Shown: one piece after another, positions 7,767-14,943 of the stretch
How the letters are laid out: the number at the start of each line of letters is the position of its first letter
Position numbering within the stretch: position 1 is the stretch's first letter
Origin: JBGRQB01 sp041725875
GTDB lineage: Bacteria; Bacteroidota; Ignavibacteria; Ignavibacteriales; Melioribacteraceae
Direction: 5' to 3'
DNA length: 26,828 nucleotides
NCBI GenBank assembly: GCA_041725875.1
Contig: JBGRQB010000037.1
Span: forward strand, 1 to 26,828
Translations under genes and position numbers: made by a program
Notes under the pieces: generated by a model
The model's input: the letters and a program-made list of their open reading frames with translations, nothing else
What the model was told of the DNA's origin: nothing
The model's database searches: none

Positions 7767-8761
7767 TCTTTTGAAAGGGGAACAAATTTGTTTCCCTTTT
7801 TTTTATATTTTTCAATGTATGTTTGAAGGTTCACATAGTCTTCCGCTGTAATATAAAAAACTTTCTTTTCATTACTTTCCACATCATTAAAATGATATTG
7901 TAAAAATGATCTCTTTTCTTCTTCACTTTTTTCAGAAACATTTTTCAAAGTTGATAATCGATACAAAACAATTTTTTTCTTTCTGAATTCATCTTTCACA
8001 TAATTGAACAATACAGAATTAAAAAGATCCGATTTCTGATCAACAAAAACTTTTACAGAAGTGGAAAAGTTTGAAACAATATTGGAAATTGATCTTTTGA
8101 CTTTCCTTTTTGATGATCCGGAATCCATTTCATATAGTTCACCTGTCAAATTATCATTAATTAAAATGACATAGTCTTTATCAAATGCAGAAAGTGACTC
8201 AACAATTTTTTTTGTTTCAGGTGAAGGAATTAACATCAGCGCACAGGGGTAAGAAATTTCTAGTAATTTTTTCCTGTCTTGCTCAGATAGATTTTCCAGT
8301 TCCCCAACTACAAAAGATACATTCGGACGCACCCTTCCAATCTCTTTGTTGTAATCAAACTGAGCTCTGAATTTAAGTTTACCGCCTGATAAAATCTGTA
8401 ACTGAGAGGTTCCGTTAATTTTGTATTCTTCATTTTCAACTGCAATATTTTCATATTGTTCAAATTTTTGTTCAAACAGCAAAAGCATTTCTGGAATTGT
8501 TAATTCCATCGGGACTTTTATTTTATAGTAATACTTAACGGAATCAGGAACATTATTCCAAATTTTCTTTTTTGCAATCCAATCTTCTTCTATTCCAAAA
8601 TTATCCAGTTCAGATAAAAACATTTCTTCAATCTGCGAAACATTATACTCAACAATCGGGAGTTTCTCTGAAAGTTTTTCTGCCAAATCAATTCCGATAC
8701 TAAATAATATCAAAACAATTACTGCGGCAGTCAGGCCATATATTAATTTTATTTTATTCAC
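7763..8761 (-). CDS. Membrane-anchored divergent polysaccharide deacetylase-like protein, apparently without active-site residues
   Basis: This 332-aa protein has an N-terminal membrane anchor (about residues 6-24), then a linker of roughly 120 residues, and a domain at about 147-330. The domain follows the pattern of the divergent polysaccharide deacetylase family (PF04748): a strand plus helix (NVSFVVGELENLSEQDRKKL), then YPCALMLIPSPETKKI where the family has an ILP loop, an FVDQKS strand, and an ending KKGNKFVPLSKD resembling the family's GI-LVPLS end. The expected acidic pair in the first strand, the HLPME-like His motif (here VILINDN) and the NNHMGS-like motif (here ISNIVSNF) are not preserved, so hydrolase activity is unlikely. 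This is pattern recognition, not a search. The start is GTG, one base after the preceding stop (TAGAGTG), so translation is coupled. It is the last gene of the dnaX-led operon. Confidence 0.5.
   Translation of the reverse strand: MNKIKLIYGLTAAVIVLILFSIGIDLAEKLSEKLPIVEYNVSQIEEMFLSELDNFGIEEDWIAKKKIWNNVPDSVKYYYKIKVPMELTIPEMLLLFEQKFEQYENIAVENEEYKINGTSQLQILSGGKLKFRAQFDYNKEIGRVRPNVSFVVGELENLSEQDRKKLLEISYPCALMLIPSPETKKIVESLSAFDKDYVILINDNLTGELYEMDSGSSKRKVKRSISNIVSNFSTSVKVFVDQKSDLFNSVLFNYVKDEFRKKKIVLYRLSTLKNVSEKSEEEKRSFLQYHFNDVESNEKKVFYITAEDYVNLQTYIEKYKKKGNKFVPLSKD
7774..7804 (+). terminator. Terminator of the M16 operon, embedded in the convergent gene
   Basis: AAAGGGGAACAAA (7774-7786) pairs with TTTGTTTCCCTTT (7787-7799) with one G-T wobble; the turn uses the central AAATTT. 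A T-run extends from 7797 to 7804. The hairpin starts eight bases after the plus-strand stop and simultaneously encodes the last residues (KFVPLSKD region) of the minus-strand gene. Confidence 0.75.
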
Positions 8762-8762
8762 T

Positions 8763-9362
8763 CTACATCTTCAGATAAATTGGAATGCGCAGACGCATAT
8801 CCAGTGACATATATTGCGCATTGTTTAAATAAGTATAGGAAGCCATTACATCCAGTAAAAATATACTTACACCGCCGCCAACGTGGAAACCAAGCTTAGA
8901 TTTTTCTTCTGTGAAATTGCTTTTTCCGGTTCCTGCTTTAAAACTGTGAAAAGTTGTATAAAACGAATAGGTTCCGCCAGCTTCAATAACAGGCATAATT
9001 AAAACAACATTTTCTAATATAGGTGGAAGGAAAATTCGTATACCGGAATTGATTACAAATACATCCGAAGTAATTGAAGTGTAATCTGATTTTTTATAAA
9101 ATCCGGAATACCCGGGAAAATGCTGATACCCGAATTTTGTATATATAAATCCCGGAATGTAATTATTATCTGTGTATGAAAAAGTTACGTCAAAGCCTAT
9201 ACCCAGATTATGTCTTCTGGAGAAATCGCCTAATGGAATTCTGACTCCTGTTCCCAATCCCATAAATAATCCTTTGGATTGTCCAAACTCAAATGATTGA
9301 GCCTTTGTTTCAGGAAAGCCGATAACAAAAAGTAATAACAATACAATAATTAATTTTTTCAA
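8763..9362 (-). CDS. Outer membrane beta-barrel protein, small
   Basis: A 199-aa protein with a clear signal peptide (MKKLIIVLLLLFVIGFPETKAQ), followed by Gly- and aromatic-rich alternating segments such as LFMGLGTGVRIPLGDFSRR, GIGFDVTFSYTD and a C-terminal strand MSLDMRLRIPIYL. This is the pattern of a small eight-or-so-strand outer-membrane barrel. No specific family function can be assigned. The start codon is TTG (9362-9360): the only nearby ATG (9370) is out of frame and hits a stop after three codons, and later Met codons would lose the signal peptide. It begins 14 bases after truA and is coupled to the deacetylase-like gene downstream. Confidence 0.78.
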   Translation of the reverse strand: MKKLIIVLLLLFVIGFPETKAQSFEFGQSKGLFMGLGTGVRIPLGDFSRRHNLGIGFDVTFSYTDNNYIPGFIYTKFGYQHFPGYSGFYKKSDYTSITSDVFVINSGIRIFLPPILENVVLIMPVIEAGGTYSFYTTFHSFKAGTGKSNFTEEKSKLGFHVGGGVSIFLLDVMASYTYLNNAQYMSLDMRLRIPIYLKM

Positions 9363-9376
9363 ACTCGCATCCGTAT

Positions 9377-10117
9377 TTAATATTTAACTTTATATAAAAA
9401 CAAGCCTTCAGCCGGAACTGCTCTGCCGGCTACATCTCTGTTTTGTGCTTTAAGTACATCCAGCAGATAATCAGGACTATAATCGTGTTTTGCACTTTCA
9501 AGTAAAGTCCCTACAGTTGCTCTTACCATTCCATGCAAAAACCTGTTTGCTTCAACATAAAAAATAACAAAATTTTTCGTCTCTCTGATTTGAATCTCTC
9601 TTAAATCACAAACTTTATTTTTAACTTCAGTTTTCTTTTTTGCCAGAGAAGTAAAATCTTTTTCACCCAGTAAAATTTTTGCTGTTTTATTCATTCTCCA
9701 GAAATCGTAATTTCTCCAGCCTTTGAAGAAATAAGAATATTTTTTATAAAATGGGTTTTTATATTTTGATATAAAATAATAATAACTTCTTCTTGTTGCA
9801 TCAAATCTGGAATGAAACTCAGGGTTTACTTCTTTCAGGTTTTTTATACTGATATCATCAGGTAATAATCCGTTAAGTGCGTATGTGAACTTAAAATTAT
9901 CTAATTCTTTTTCAGTGTTAAAGTTGGCAACTTGTCCAAATGCATGAACACCGGAATCTGTCCTTCCCGAACCGATTATTGTTGTATCCTTGTTTAGAAT
10001 TTTTGATAAACATTCTTCAATTTTTTGTTGGACACTAACCACATTTGGCTGAAACTGCCATCCGGCATAATCTGTGCCGTCGTATTGTATTTCCAGTTTA
10101 TAATTCTTCTGATTCAT
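9377..10117 (-). CDS. truA: tRNA pseudouridine(38-40) synthase TruA
   Basis: A protein of 246 aa that isomerises uridines 38-40 in the tRNA anticodon stem-loop. Hallmarks are YDGTDYAGWQFQPN at the N-terminus, the catalytic Asp54 in GSGRTDSGVHAFGQV, the FHSRFDATRRSY segment, and FLHGMVRATVGTLL near the end. The length is normal for bacterial TruA. I chose the ATG at 10117; a TTG codon directly before it (10120) would add one residue. The gene overlaps the end of the GtrA-like gene by about 20 bases, so they are co-transcribed and probably coupled. TruA has no functional link to the surrounding envelope genes that I can see. Confidence 0.97.
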   Translation of the reverse strand: MNQKNYKLEIQYDGTDYAGWQFQPNVVSVQQKIEECLSKILNKDTTIIGSGRTDSGVHAFGQVANFNTEKELDNFKFTYALNGLLPDDISIKNLKEVNPEFHSRFDATRRSYYYFISKYKNPFYKKYSYFFKGWRNYDFWRMNKTAKILLGEKDFTSLAKKKTEVKNKVCDLREIQIRETKNFVIFYVEANRFLHGMVRATVGTLLESAKHDYSPDYLLDVLKAQNRDVAGRAVPAEGLFLYKVKY

Positions 10118-10526
10118 CAAACTTTATTTTAAACGTCCAAAAATTATTTAACAGAAAATTTATTCCTGTTCCAATACCTATTCCAATCAAGTTGGCAGCA
10201 AAATAGTGCAGTCCAAAACTCGTAAGAACTTTTAATACTATCCAATTTATTCCACCTGAAACAGCTGTTACCAGATGGTATTTCACAAAACGTTTTAAGA
10301 ATCCGGCTTTTCCTCTTTGGTTCCAAGTCCAGAAATTATTCAGGAAAAAGTTTGTCAAGATAGAAACTTCAATTGCAATAACACTGGCAATACCGATAGT
10401 CATACCTGATTCAACAAAAATTGTTAATAACCCCTGATTAACAACTATACCGGAAATTCCGACAATTGCGAATTTTCCAAAATATTTTTTCAGATCGTAA
10501 AATTTAGCTATAAAGTTTTTTGTCAT
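10098..10526 (-). CDS. GtrA-like family membrane protein
   Basis: This 142-aa protein has four predicted membrane helices arranged as two repeats. Each repeat ends with a near-identical signature, FLNNFWTW (61-68) and LLNNFWTF (125-132), which is diagnostic of the GtrA/DPMS-associated family. Family members take part in moving or using polyprenyl-phosphate-linked sugars across the inner membrane for surface glycosylation. It starts 6 bases after the GT39-like gene, which would use such lipid-linked sugars on the outer face; the pairing supports a joint role. No DPMS-like glycosyltransferase that would load the lipid carrier lies in the window. Confidence 0.9.
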   Translation of the reverse strand: MTKNFIAKFYDLKKYFGKFAIVGISGIVVNQGLLTIFVESGMTIGIASVIAIEVSILTNFFLNNFWTWNQRGKAGFLKRFVKYHLVTAVSGGINWIVLKVLTSFGLHYFAANLIGIGIGTGINFLLNNFWTFKIKFDESEEL

Positions 10527-10532
10527 AAGTCG

Positions 10533-12020
10533 TTAATAAGAAGTTTCAAAATCTTTTATTAGTTTTCCACATTTCCACACATAAAAAACCTGTGCGGTTT
10601 TATCATTTCGTTTTGCGTTTACTGTCTTTATTAGTTCGAAACTACTAAAATAGCCGGCAAACAATTCAACCGGATTTTCATTAAATCTTTCGGTACAAAC
10701 AAATATTCCTTCTTTACCTGTAAAAGATTTATAATCATACCAGGTTGAAAATCCATGCGGGAATTTTTTATTCAACACAAGAACAGGATATTTATTTTCC
10801 AAAGCAAATGATAATTGTCCGCTTGTAAACCATTTATATGTAAACAGAAAAGTATCTTCTGTTATCAGATTATCTTTTTTTAATTCATCAGCTACCTGCT
10901 CCCATCCTTGCCCGTCTAAAGTGATATCTGCATTTTTAGCAAGAGGTAGAACTCTTGTAGTTACTTGCAACAAAATCACAATAGCAGCAATTGAAGTCAG
11001 AACAACCGAAGGAACCAAGAACCACTTTAATTTTTTTGTTTTCCATTCCGGCATAACACCGGCCAGTAAAACAATTCCTGCAAGATATCCTGGCATTGGC
11101 CAGTGAGGTAAGATTTGTCTTGTTGCTCCGATAAGAGTAAAAATTACAACGGGAATTACTACGAACGGAATTAAAAAATAAGATTCTTTCTTTTTTTGTT
11201 TTATCACAAAATATATTGATAACAATATCAAAATCATATTCCAGGGAAGAAGATATCCCATCTGTACAAAAACGCCCTGAAGAAATTTAGTCAGAGAAAG
11301 ATTTAATCCGTCAGAACTTTTACCAAACTGATACGCATAAGACAGCCAGTTGTGTTCATAGTTCCATAAAATGTTTGGCAAGAAAATTAAAACTGTGAAC
11401 CACAAAGCAACATACAGAAACGGATTTTTCCATAACTCTCTCCACTGCTTAAAGAATATCAGTAGAATACCGATACCGCCTATTAATAAAATTCCATGAT
11501 ATTTTGACAGCAATGCAAAACCTGTTGAAATACCTGCTAATATTATATATTTACTTTTTTCCGTTTGCTGAATTAAAACAAGACAATAAAGCAGCAATAA
11601 CCAGAAGAACCCAAGAGCATTATCGGGAATTACAAACGCTCCCATTCCAAAAATAAAATATGGGATTATGTGAAAGATGATTAAGGATAATCTTGCAGCT
11701 TTTTCTTTAAACAATCTGAGTGTAATTGCATATAATATAACAGAGGAAAGCAAAAACAAAATTATTGCTCCCAGTCGGAGTGTTAAAGCAGAATAAATAC
11801 CTGTCAAATAAACTCCAAATCCGGCTGTTAAAGCAACAACAGGCGGATGATCAAAAAATCCCCAAGCCGGATTATCTGCATATAAACTGTAATATGCTTC
11901 ATCAAATCCAAGAGGAACAATTGCCGAAACAATTAAGCGTACAATAAGACCGGCAAAAATGATTTTCAACGCTGTTTTATCAGCAAAAAAACTTTTTATG
12001 TCAGAAACAATTTCTTTCAT
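10533..12020 (-). CDS. Glycosyltransferase family 39-like integral membrane protein (ArnT/PMT type)
   Basis: A 495-aa polytopic protein with about ten or more hydrophobic helices. The first extracytoplasmic loop contains GFDEAYYSLYADN (D40-E41) and FFDHPPVVA (D57-H60 region), the signature of GT-C enzymes such as ArnT and bacterial PMT-like proteins, which transfer a sugar from polyprenyl phosphate to an acceptor at the outer face of the inner membrane. The C-terminal 110 residues are soluble and periplasmic. I place the start at the ATG at 12020, directly after the upstream stop (TAATATG), rather than at an ATG 75 bases earlier that would overlap the PHP gene and add a polar 25-residue extension. 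Acceptor and sugar are unknown. It sits between a PHP-domain gene and a GtrA-like gene. Confidence 0.88.
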   Translation of the reverse strand: MKEIVSDIKSFFADKTALKIIFAGLIVRLIVSAIVPLGFDEAYYSLYADNPAWGFFDHPPVVALTAGFGVYLTGIYSALTLRLGAIILFLLSSVILYAITLRLFKEKAARLSLIIFHIIPYFIFGMGAFVIPDNALGFFWLLLLYCLVLIQQTEKSKYIILAGISTGFALLSKYHGILLIGGIGILLIFFKQWRELWKNPFLYVALWFTVLIFLPNILWNYEHNWLSYAYQFGKSSDGLNLSLTKFLQGVFVQMGYLLPWNMILILLSIYFVIKQKKKESYFLIPFVVIPVVIFTLIGATRQILPHWPMPGYLAGIVLLAGVMPEWKTKKLKWFLVPSVVLTSIAAIVILLQVTTRVLPLAKNADITLDGQGWEQVADELKKDNLITEDTFLFTYKWFTSGQLSFALENKYPVLVLNKKFPHGFSTWYDYKSFTGKEGIFVCTERFNENPVELFAGYFSSFELIKTVNAKRNDKTAQVFYVWKCGKLIKDFETSY

Positions 12021-12021
12021 A

Positions 12022-13200
12022 TTATTTATTTTTATTCCGTTTTTTTCTAACTCGTCTTTTAATCCAAGTGAATATAATAAGCAGATATAATGCACCTACG
12101 CCAAATTTCATTAGATAAGTAAGCAACAAATTCACTTCTGCTTTCATTTTATTTACAGGAACATTTTTACCATCATATCTTACAACAGGATTCAAATACA
12201 TTTTTGTTTTGTCATTTATCACTTCAGTTCTTATATAAGAATCAGATGGTTTGAATGTATAACTGATTTCATTTGTATCAGCAACAGAAAATCTTTTCTC
12301 GCCGTTATTGCCGAACAAATTAATTTCATCAGCTTTTTTTGTAAATCGGAAAGTCACTTTCTGATCTTCAACAAAAACAGTGTCTATGTAATTTTTATTT
12401 TCCCCTTCACTTCCTGTAACACCATAAGCAAAACCTTGTTTCAAGTTTTCAAGAATTGAAGATCGATCAAGTTTTTCCGAATTTATCATTGTCCAGTTAA
12501 CACAGGTTTCTTCCGGACGATTTACATTATGAGTATCATCGTCTGAAATAATCCAGGCAGGAATACCTGAACTTAATGCCGAATCCCAATGTTCAAAAGA
12601 AAACCTGTAATGGTTTAGTACTTCTATTAAATCGTATCCTGTTAAATATCTGAAATCTTCAACAGTATGTCCGTTACGAAATTTTGGATGCGCAATTGCA
12701 AGTGCATCGCAATCTGGTTGTAATCTGTTAATAATATACTGCTTGTTACTGCGGGAATAGTTTATCAGACAATCATAAAATGAAACCTCTTTAGCACCAA
12801 TAACAAGTCTGTGCGATTTCATTATGTTATGTCCATGCTCATAAACAGGTATGTAAACTTTTCCTTTGTAGAGATCTTCAGAAGCTATATGATGATAATT
12901 AGATAAACCAATAACATCATAATTTCTTGATTCGTAATGAGCAACAACTTCTTCAGGTGTATCTTTTCCATTCAAAACATGTTTGATCACAATAGAGTGA
13001 GCGTGAAAATTAGCTTTGAACCATTTCCATTTCAGGTCTTTATAAGGATTATATAAGTGGTCGCCTTTAAAACTTCCGGGATTAGGAAAGTCATATATTT
13101 CAGTCTGAATTTGCTGAAAACATAAAATTGTTAATGCCAAAAACAAAATGAATAAAACCAGGTTTTTAATAAATTTTAAAACACCAATTATAATTTTCAT
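12022..13200 (-). CDS. Membrane-anchored PHP-domain (polymerase/histidinol phosphatase-like) protein
   Basis: A 392-aa protein with membrane helices near both ends (about 9-29 and 357-380) and a basic tail KRRVRKKRNKNK. Positive-inside reasoning puts the large middle domain outside the cytoplasm. The middle shows PHP metal-site motifs in order: FHAHS (H66, H68), GLSNYHH (H103), YEHGHN (E121, H122), IAHP (H171), IEVLNH (E193) and DDDTHN (D222, H224). A short beta domain follows (about 275-345), ending in MYLNPVVRY. PHP proteins are metal-dependent phosphoesterases; an extracytoplasmic one anchored at both ends is unusual and its substrate is unknown. The start at 13200 has the ribosome site AAAGGAAG. 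It begins 12 bases after the end of the tau frame of dnaX. Confidence 0.82.
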   Translation of the reverse strand: MKIIIGVLKFIKNLVLFILFLALTILCFQQIQTEIYDFPNPGSFKGDHLYNPYKDLKWKWFKANFHAHSIVIKHVLNGKDTPEEVVAHYESRNYDVIGLSNYHHIASEDLYKGKVYIPVYEHGHNIMKSHRLVIGAKEVSFYDCLINYSRSNKQYIINRLQPDCDALAIAHPKFRNGHTVEDFRYLTGYDLIEVLNHYRFSFEHWDSALSSGIPAWIISDDDTHNVNRPEETCVNWTMINSEKLDRSSILENLKQGFAYGVTGSEGENKNYIDTVFVEDQKVTFRFTKKADEINLFGNNGEKRFSVADTNEISYTFKPSDSYIRTEVINDKTKMYLNPVVRYDGKNVPVNKMKAEVNLLLTYLMKFGVGALYLLIIFTWIKRRVRKKRNKNK

Positions 13201-13212
13201 TTTTCTTCCTTT

Positions 13213-13695
13213 CTATAATTTTCTTCCACCCAATTCAGAAATAATTGCCTGTTCAAGGGGTGACTTTTCATCGTCTGAAAACCCATTGACTGCAGCGGCA
13301 GTTTCGTTTTTTATTTCCGGTAAAACAAAATTGAATTCTATTAATGAATTATAATAATAATCAAATTTTTCTTTAAGAAACTTTACTTGAGAGTTTAAAA
13401 TATCTTTATCAGATCTGTTGTTGCAGTTTAAAGTTACTCTGTTGTTTTCGAAACTCTCTATTTTGCAATCTGTTAAGATACCGATTGTAAATTTTTCTTC
13501 TGTAACTTTTTTTACAAACTCATTCCAGATTTCTTTTAGAAATGAAAAATCTACTTTTGCTTTTTGTGTAAATTTTTGTTCAGGTTCCGGCTCTTTTACT
13601 TCTAAAGTTTTTTGCTCCGGTTCCGGTATTTTTATTACCGGTTTTTCCACCGGTGGTTTTTCAATCTTTACAATTTTTTTTGCTTTAAGTTCAAG
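13213..13695 (-). CDS. dnaX: DnaX tau-specific C-terminal region, reached by frameshifting
   Basis: Directly from the A-tract, this frame reads KKKK-LELKAKKIVKIEKPP and stays open for 160 codons to the TAA at 13213. It holds a charged, Pro/Glu-rich linker with a repeated PEPEQK element, then a compact domain (FLKEIWNEFVKKV..., FENNRVTLNC) that looks like the C-terminal part of bacterial DnaX. The zero-frame DnaX stops at 13691, so the two overlap at the tract. Joined by loss of one A (or gain of two), the product would be about 548 aa, a normal tau length. A GTG at 13650 could start it independently, but nothing resembling a good ribosome site precedes it. tau normally tethers polymerase and helicase to the clamp loader. 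Confidence 0.8.
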   Translation of the reverse strand, partial: LELKAKKIVKIEKPPVEKPVIKIPEPEQKTLEVKEPEPEQKFTQKAKVDFSFLKEIWNEFVKKVTEEKFTIGILTDCKIESFENNRVTLNCNNRSDKDILNSQVKFLKEKFDYYYNSLIEFNFVLPEIKNETAAAVNGFSDDEKSPLEQAIISELGGRKL

Positions 13696-14860
13696 TTTTT
13701 TTTTTTTGCGGAGCTTCTATATTAATCTCTTCTCCACTTCCGATTTTATTTATTAAATCTGATATAGTTGCTGATTTCTCAAATCCAATCAGATGTGCAA
13801 TAGCAACTTCAACTTTTAATCTCTGGTTTTGAGTCTGTCTGATTTCATAAATTGTTTTATTCAGAAAACTCAATATCCTCAGCATATCTCCTTCGGAAAA
13901 TGAAGTAGAGTAGGAAAGATATTTTTCTTTGTTTGCTTCTGAACTTTCTATTAAAGAATTATTTTTTGTAACTATCACTGACAAAATATTTCTGAAATGC
14001 TCGATTAAACCATTAATAAAATCTATGAAATTCCAGCCATTGTCATAAATTCTTTTTGATACATTAAAAGCAAGAGCAAAATCTTTTTCAATTATTGCAT
14101 CTGAAATCTGAAAATAGATTGAGTCATCAATCATATTTAACATTTTTGTTAAAATCTCAGATTCGATATTTTTATCGCAAAAAGAAACAACTTGATCAAA
14201 TAAACTTTCGGCATCTCTTAGTGCACCGTCAGCTTTTTTGCCTATCAGAGTAAGTGATTGATCGTCAATTGTAATGCCTTCTGCTTCGGCAATTTTTGAA
14301 AGAAGCTCTTTTATGTTGTTAAGTTCTATTCTTCTGAAATCAAATCTCTGACAACGAGAAATAATTGTAAGAGGAACCTTGTGAATATCTGTTGTTGCAA
14401 AAATAAAAATGGTATGTTCAGGTGGTTCTTCAAGAGTTTTTAACAGAGCATTAAATGACTCTGTTGTTAACATATGAACCTCATCTATAATATAGATTTT
14501 ATAACTTCCTGAAGTTGGAGCATATTTTACAGATTCGCGTAAACTTCTGATATCTTCAATTCTTCTGTTGGAAGCACCATCTATCTCAATAATATCCATT
14601 GACTGAGATGTGTTAAACGAATTACACATTTCACATTTGTTACAAGGTTCTGCTTCAACAGGGGCAAGACAGTTCAGACTTTTTGCCAAAATTCTAGCTG
14701 TGGTTGTTTTACCAACTCCGCGCGGACCGGCAAAAATATATGCATGTGCTATCCTTTCATTTAAAATGGCGTTTTTGAGAGTTTGCGTGATATGTTGTTG
14801 GCCAACTACTTCGTCAAAAATCTGAGGACGCCATTTTCTGGCAGTAACCTGATAACTCAT
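13691..14860 (-). CDS. dnaX: DNA polymerase III subunit gamma/tau, zero-frame (gamma-like) product
   Basis: Clamp-loader ATPase, 389 aa in the zero frame. It begins YQVTARKWRPQIFDEVVGQ, typical of DnaX. Walker A is GPRGVGKT (45-52), the zinc site is C64, C73, C76 and C79, Walker B lies in YIIDEVHML, and sensor 1 is ISRCQRF. The AAA+ and collar domains (to about 355) are complete. The frame ends KKKT-stop immediately after a run of twelve A, giving a gamma-like form; the tau domain is encoded onward in another frame. GGAG precedes the ATG at a suitable distance. It lies 83 bases after lon, behind lon's terminator, so it must have its own promoter, which I cannot place confidently. It heads a seven-gene minus-strand operon. 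Confidence 0.96.
   Translation of the reverse strand: MSYQVTARKWRPQIFDEVVGQQHITQTLKNAILNERIAHAYIFAGPRGVGKTTTARILAKSLNCLAPVEAEPCNKCEMCNSFNTSQSMDIIEIDGASNRRIEDIRSLRESVKYAPTSGSYKIYIIDEVHMLTTESFNALLKTLEEPPEHTIFIFATTDIHKVPLTIISRCQRFDFRRIELNNIKELLSKIAEAEGITIDDQSLTLIGKKADGALRDAESLFDQVVSFCDKNIESEILTKMLNMIDDSIYFQISDAIIEKDFALAFNVSKRIYDNGWNFIDFINGLIEHFRNILSVIVTKNNSLIESSEANKEKYLSYSTSFSEGDMLRILSFLNKTIYEIRQTQNQRLKVEVAIAHLIGFEKSATISDLINKIGSGEEINIEAPQKKKT
13696..13707 (-). other. dnaX: A12 slippery tract in dnaX
   Basis: The minus strand has CGC, twelve A, then CTTGAACTT. The zero frame reads CAA AAA AAA AAA ACT TGA. A shift equal to +1 or -2 opens the tau frame; a shift of -1 opens only a 9-codon tail that stops near 13672. 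A second run of eight A follows at 13681-13674. A purine-rich GGAGAAGAG lies 19 bases upstream (13735-13727), and a 6-bp hairpin ACCGGT-GGAAAA-ACCGGT lies 41 bases downstream (13654-13637); both are further away than usual ribosomal stimulators, which favours RNA-polymerase slippage on the homopolymer. Confidence 0.75.
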
Positions 14861-14910
14861 ATATATTTTGCTCCAATAATATTCTAACTTAAATGATTAA
14901 CATTATCATA

Positions 14911-14936
14911 AAACACTCCGGCTTTACCGGAGTGTT
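14911..14936 (-). terminator. Terminator of lon
   Basis: AACACTCCGG (14912-14921), loop CTTTA, CCGGAGTGTT (14927-14936) is a perfect 10-bp stem. On the minus strand it is followed by a short run of four T. It begins 8 bases after the lon stop and separates lon from dnaX. Confidence 0.85.
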
Positions 14937-14943
14937 CATCAAT

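Noticed and set aside
12021..12095. Longer GT39-like protein starting at 12095
   Set aside because: It would overlap the PHP gene by 74 bases and add a polar segment; the ATG at 12020 forms the coupled junction TAATATG.
13213..13650. A separate hypothetical gene starting at GTG 13650
   Set aside because: The frame is open back to the A12 tract of dnaX, its content fits the tau C-terminus, and no good ribosome site precedes the GTG.
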